Shown piece by piece: positions 62,101 through 64,000 of a stretch of DNA of 64,000 nt. The notes beneath the pieces were generated by a model. That model was not told the DNA's origin. It ran no database searches and worked only from the letters and a program-made list of their open reading frames with translations. Each line of letters begins with the position of its first letter. Position 1 is the stretch's first letter. The stretch covers positions 349,882 to 413,881 of the forward strand of contig JAJXYN010000009.1 in assembly GCA_021780535.1 (NCBI GenBank), written 5' to 3'. The position numbers and the translations under genes are program-made. Origin of the DNA: a bacterium (GTDB taxonomy: Bacteria > Patescibacteria > ABY1 > JAGPKW01).

Positions 62101-63919
62101 TTCTGGAGATCCTTATTGTAAGCCTTATGGTTATGATGAAAATCCTGGTATTATAGATCAATTTTCTAATAAATCTTTTGAATTTAATGTTTGTCAGGGT
62201 GGAAATAAGGTTGGTTCTTATTGCTCTGTTGATAATGATTGTCCTGGCTCAACTTGTGATGCCCCGTGGACTGTTATTGGTTGGTTTAAGAAAAATTCTA
62301 CCAAAGGATGTTCGGATAATGGTTTAGAGTGTGTTGGTGGTACAAAAACTGGAAATTCTTGTGTTTCTGATTCTGATTGTGTTGATAATAATGGTGTTGT
62401 TGATGGTGTTTGTAAAGATGTTATAGAAGCATCTGATTATATGAGAAATTATAATGGAGCTGTTGGTATTTGTAATGAATATGATTGTACTAATTTTATT
62501 GAACCAACAGAAAAAAGTTGTAAAGCTGGTAATTTAGATGGATATGATTGTTCTAGCGATAATGATTGTGGTGAGAATGGAGTTTGTGTAACAGATGATG
62601 TTAATGGTTCTAAATATTGTAAGGCTAAGGTTGATGGCACTCCTGTAAATAAGTTAAATCTTCCTTGTGTTTTTGATAAGGATTGTGGTTTTGGTGGTGT
62701 GTGTGTTGGTAATAATATTTATTCTTATATTAATAATAGTAAAATTAATAGTGCCGGATGTAATGGTAAGGTTTCTCGTGAATCCGGATGTGCTTTATTT
62801 GATGATACAAGTAATCCTTTATTAAATTTCTCTTCAAAATTAACTTATGCTGGAGTTAAAAATGGTATTGCTGTTTCGGCTGTTACTGGTGATAATTCTG
62901 GTGGTGATAGTCAAAAAGATTCTAATTTAATTATTAAAGTTAATCGTGATAGAGAATGTTCGGAATGGATAACTTTTGATAGTGCTGGATCTCCAACGAA
63001 GCAAGATTTTGATCCTGCTGCTGCCGATAGCACTAATAATACTATGTCAACTTGTAAGGAATTATCTCAAAATAATAAATGTTTAGATGGTCAACATGGT
63101 AGTGGTTGGTCTGGTTCTCTTAGCACTGATTTTTATATAAAACAGATGAATGGTAATTGGTTTAATGAGGATTTTTCTGGTATGGCCATTCCTCTTGAGC
63201 CTAGTATTGATAATAGTAGTTCTTCTTGGTGGAAGAATGCTTCTGTTGGTTCTAATTCTATATTGTCTAGTAATGCTAGTAATGCTGATCATGTTATTTG
63301 TAAATCTTATCCTGAAACTGATTCACCATTTAATTTTATTGATAAATATAATTTAAATCTAGTTGATTGTACTTGTGATTCTACTATAAAAATAGGTGAA
63401 CAATGTACTGCTTCTGGTAATGATAAGTGTTTGGCTATTAATGGGAACCCTACAAAACTTTCATGGATTAATGGTAAAATAACCTATTTAACTTATGATC
63501 AGTTTAAAAGTTTAACTCCTAAAGATTATTTTAAAAATGTAAATAGTGGCATTACTATTCCTTATGCTACTAATTCTAGTGGCACAGAGAGTGACAAGCA
63601 GGCTCTTTATAGAATAGATAATAATCAAGATTGTTATTATCAAAAAGTAAATTATAAGGATGTTTTAAATCCTAGACAACAGTATTTTGGGAATGGACTT
63701 TCTTGGAATTTGCCGGCCAGTATTTATGTTGATTGTACTTCAAGCGATGTGGTTGATTGTAATGCAAAAAGTTTAGAATCTAAGGTTGCTGATTATACTG
63801 ATAGTAAATTAAAATACAAAGGGTATTGTGCGGAATATGATTATTCTCATGAGATATATTATCCTGGTTCTGGTAAGTATAATTGTCTTACATGGATTCC
63901 TGGTTTTATAAATCAATAA
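56132..63919 (+). CDS. Giant Cys-rich exported protein with LamG-like domain
   Basis: A 2,595-residue protein with an N-terminal signal segment (LKKMFFIFVFLYSLFGFNYSSA). The rest is extracellular by composition (no further membrane helices seen). It has ten short modules C-x5-C of the type CSxDxDC (for example CSRDSEC near 45, CNSNTDC, CKSDADC, CSVDSDC, CVSDSDC, CVFDKDC), and at least seven GCxxY/GCxxF modules (VGCRKY, AGCSQY, EGCTAF, AGCYSF). A CBM-like domain occurs near 635-870 (NLIKNSSFEEYN), another near 1230-1370 (FTDGFEDGADGW), and a concanavalin/LamG-like domain near 1552-1733 (VVAYYTFDD..GSIDDLRIYSKFF). It looks like a large disulfide-rich adhesin or surface fibre. It follows the broken secreted protein by 18 bases and ends at a terminator. 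Confidence 0.75.
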   Translation: MRILKYENIKILKKMFFIFVFLYSLFGFNYSSADSIKPYSTPSSCSRDSECASIYGSGSCCMADIYSNTSLFNYYVCISTSKTVSSCSMYTGSVSNKCWPDIVCSNGLDYAVAGIVPINGSCGPVVGFASLVGTSMGVLNDTRITTSNKNSQFCSTGTMSSSDPKLNTATKMWTWTCSGQNSGSNATCSVNYSSVPNLQINGVCHVYSSPLMAEPTDLCVSGVSGTVVLNDGVFSWTCSGQNGGGSVSCSADAKATPIIVTPEVDPFATLVNDPLVKPATKDQTVQTEIVSSYPTIEQKPANISSYSLLEKYSTPCSIKFDSECEVLDQKLLDVVKAGMSIKDAVDSGKLNGNMMVARLSNDTPPKELDNYKTGLTLTNIQKLRKARVFPVGMELAAMCITGQIPCSDGYIYNGNSTDTADCPDKSVACHKARMSDITLTRILTGYSICDPFATGYSSKNDPFCHLVNPNWILKDPKYMCESGVKNGSLLYVTDQQSQSNIRYESCPDVSTCLTEKDNGECNAYGYCLREKNIWRFDLSADSCFSQNVGCAKYTYAMGGSTTTLGFIADTTDKSVCDQSNSGCRSYSLVKTGSASTDWSHDDSAKIFLNNKITPCDSSQEGCTAFIRRDTANLIKNSSFEEYNLSADLTTKQALLWIPHNDKPLSDSVDLESTGDNAPVYDGSNSLVMKRLSSSDETSYVGYSLNKDYFIDVEPNKTYTLSYYVLGYNTNFPADSISKYSQGAFVNVKEYDQSKNLITKQVCTSGDDTLLGSVCNSNTDCIETNNPNNKIGVCDSSSANNIIDIDALRYVNTFMSPTWTRKTVSFKTGLDTYYLDILPVLSRVKAVTDDNPVTAVFDAIQLQEGSVATTYALYENSKVNYLKKAPDYANCYSSSSDKDKIFCSNFIKSCDKKDVGCRKYEKKDNSDYWLPGKPNEENYCTAECKGYQLYKESGPSYDPAIGSTFQSLIATTAKPCSSSEAGCSQYKNLSTGGDEYFSSIRTCVKETDDIGTCKNDDSFKGNICKSDADCGAIVGSCSKATAQYTDYFTYTGSETSGYKLNVYRLLRTKACSNDKTVKCSVDSDCGSGTCSYYDDVYDPATVASSSFNACNAEAYKKQDHDPDCREFHGPSDASSASGAATGNYVLYYANMSEVIYVSDTDCSYYSIVPYQSVVSQSKCDSISYLTTGLRYNTSTNTCNIGIYIPESVTCSSDVLNCREYNGTSISSETLFTDGFEDGADGWKNSAGNAPTISTESIFVNEHSAKIAYPDYISKVVVPDIIDPKEKALYKLRLYAKNDSANGTLSSVELRVGDTFVSTKQINNDWKFIGFDVFSSSNLTTVLNSIQISNKGLVNNGGAVNLFVDYISVEKSSSIYVIKNSWTTPVSCDNDISNPTGACNAEGVANGFCTMVPNKVCLTGTNVGAVCTDATVAADCGDVTDTCTYANKVCRWGDNKNSSCNSDDDCYNNPTDPVNVAVKTGSCFYTTNGYRLNLGKMIGCDEYIDSYSNDEFYVFNDLNLCSADKMGCEALYDTKNSKSYQSQEFNKNVDYSSVVAYYTFDDKNNIAKNDFSSNLMTNNNNVVYVKDGVSAGAALFNGTNNISEVINDSLKSVTSNVSIYSWVRPNSFGGSIVSLGNYYNLSILPDGEVQCVFNNDNTQLLKSGSNYLLTLNKWQNVLCVYDGDRIKMYINGELVSSSGDVTMNFNYGTDATSLLKIGSGLVGSIDDLRIYSKFFDSKAAYDSYNDYKDNYTVGADELGYYIIDSNYSCDAKYKGCTAVGRSDDRYDSPDFDYSTAYFVIDPDKFKSSGNYSTTGVYDATMCTAEEAGCYSFQDSKGASVNFKFPKSLCVYKTNVDVGVSDTNTGTPKLQTGWFKYDVKSKSISDEGCYYADVLGSNTDATSVSAAKINPDSYKIVKASDCEYRKDPVVIRRTFESTTTNGVTTTTTRPKQTTYYIYTGTCSDGSGINCSDDTMCSSGYCLLERTNTKCASTSGDPYCKPYGYDENPGIIDQFSNKSFEFNVCQGGNKVGSYCSVDNDCPGSTCDAPWTVIGWFKKNSTKGCSDNGLECVGGTKTGNSCVSDSDCVDNNGVVDGVCKDVIEASDYMRNYNGAVGICNEYDCTNFIEPTEKSCKAGNLDGYDCSSDNDCGENGVCVTDDVNGSKYCKAKVDGTPVNKLNLPCVFDKDCGFGGVCVGNNIYSYINNSKINSAGCNGKVSRESGCALFDDTSNPLLNFSSKLTYAGVKNGIAVSAVTGDNSGGDSQKDSNLIIKVNRDRECSEWITFDSAGSPTKQDFDPAAADSTNNTMSTCKELSQNNKCLDGQHGSGWSGSLSTDFYIKQMNGNWFNEDFSGMAIPLEPSIDNSSSSWWKNASVGSNSILSSNASNADHVICKSYPETDSPFNFIDKYNLNLVDCTCDSTIKIGEQCTASGNDKCLAINGNPTKLSWINGKITYLTYDQFKSLTPKDYFKNVNSGITIPYATNSSGTESDKQALYRIDNNQDCYYQKVNYKDVLNPRQQYFGNGLSWNLPASIYVDCTSSDVVDCNAKSLESKVADYTDSKLKYKGYCAEYDYSHEIYYPGSGKYNCLTWIPGFINQ

Positions 63920-63924
63920 GAAAC

Positions 63925-63954
63925 AAAAATAAGATTAAAAATAGTCTTATTTTT
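63925..63954 (+). terminator. terminator after the giant gene
   Basis: AAAATAAGA and TCTTATTTT form a 9-bp stem with a 10-base loop and T tail. A second, GC-containing hairpin (CCAACC/GGTTGG, 63970-63989) follows it; its owner is beyond the window. Confidence 0.75.
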
Positions 63955-64000
63955 TGTTTAATTAAAAAACCAACCTTTTTAAGGGTTGGCAAATCATATT

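Noticed and set aside
1..64000. CRISPR array, transposase, integrase or rRNA genes
   Set aside because: No regularly spaced repeats with unique spacers, no DDE or tyrosine-recombinase motifs and no rRNA-like stretches were seen in the window.

Overview
This window is a low-GC bacterial chromosome segment. Short gene spacing, almost no Shine-Dalgarno motifs ahead of starts, a standard genetic code (TGA is a stop), many secreted proteins of unknown role, a lone PilT and a very large Cys-rich extracellular protein all suggest Patescibacteria (Candidate Phyla Radiation), perhaps a Parcubacteria-like lineage. That placement is inference from gene content, not from a marker phylogeny.

Left part (about 1-21.3 kb), mostly minus strand, is an accessory metal and thiol-redox region. 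It holds a thioredoxin-thioredoxin reductase fusion with a BASS/ACR3-like transporter, an MFS transporter, secreted proteins, thioredoxin plus a CsoR-family regulator with Cys-Cys but no metal-ligand His (CstR-like), an ECF sigma factor with a membrane partner that has a Met-rich tail, a CDF exporter, and a copper operon (HMA-SafE-cupredoxin fusion, CopZ-like HMA protein, two-HMA CopA with an extra C-terminal domain). A divergent true CsoR faces the copper operon across three operator-like palindromes. A heterodimeric ABC exporter follows. Two transcription units, the transporter/Trx-TrxR unit and the regulator/TrxA unit, share an almost identical promoter whose 16-bp spacer is a G/C tract, which suggests a second CsoR-family regulon besides copper.

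Middle (21.3-24.9 kb): a 1.1 kb gene-free stretch with seven AAGGAGG/CCTCCTT motifs, a long structured hairpin and a minus-strand terminator; a DAGK-like gene, bactofilin, tRNA-Arg(CCT) and a DUF1653 gene; then an AT-rich region with repeated 27-bp palindromes. Dominant gene strand flips here from minus to plus and the G/C bias appears to flip too, so the replication origin may lie here. Two tandem TTATTCACA boxes (22350-22369) support this.

Right part (24.9-52.3 kb), mostly plus strand, is core housekeeping: infB-rbfA, clpP, rny, M3 peptidase-ymdB, HU, ftsH, dnaN, class A PBP (minus), tyrS, rnhB, a methyltransferase, Mn-type pyrophosphatase, YraN, nusA (minus, with a terminator-like hairpin in its leader), uvrC, pilT, a LysM-CHAP protein, tRNA-Lys(CTT) and rsmA. 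A family of about 75-bp hairpin repeats lies between several of these genes.

Far right (52.3-63.9 kb) is a surface/secretion locus: a membrane-anchored Ca-binding-type protein, a secreted protein split by two poly-A frameshifts, and a 2,595-residue Cys-rich protein with a LamG-like domain and many short CxxxxxC modules.
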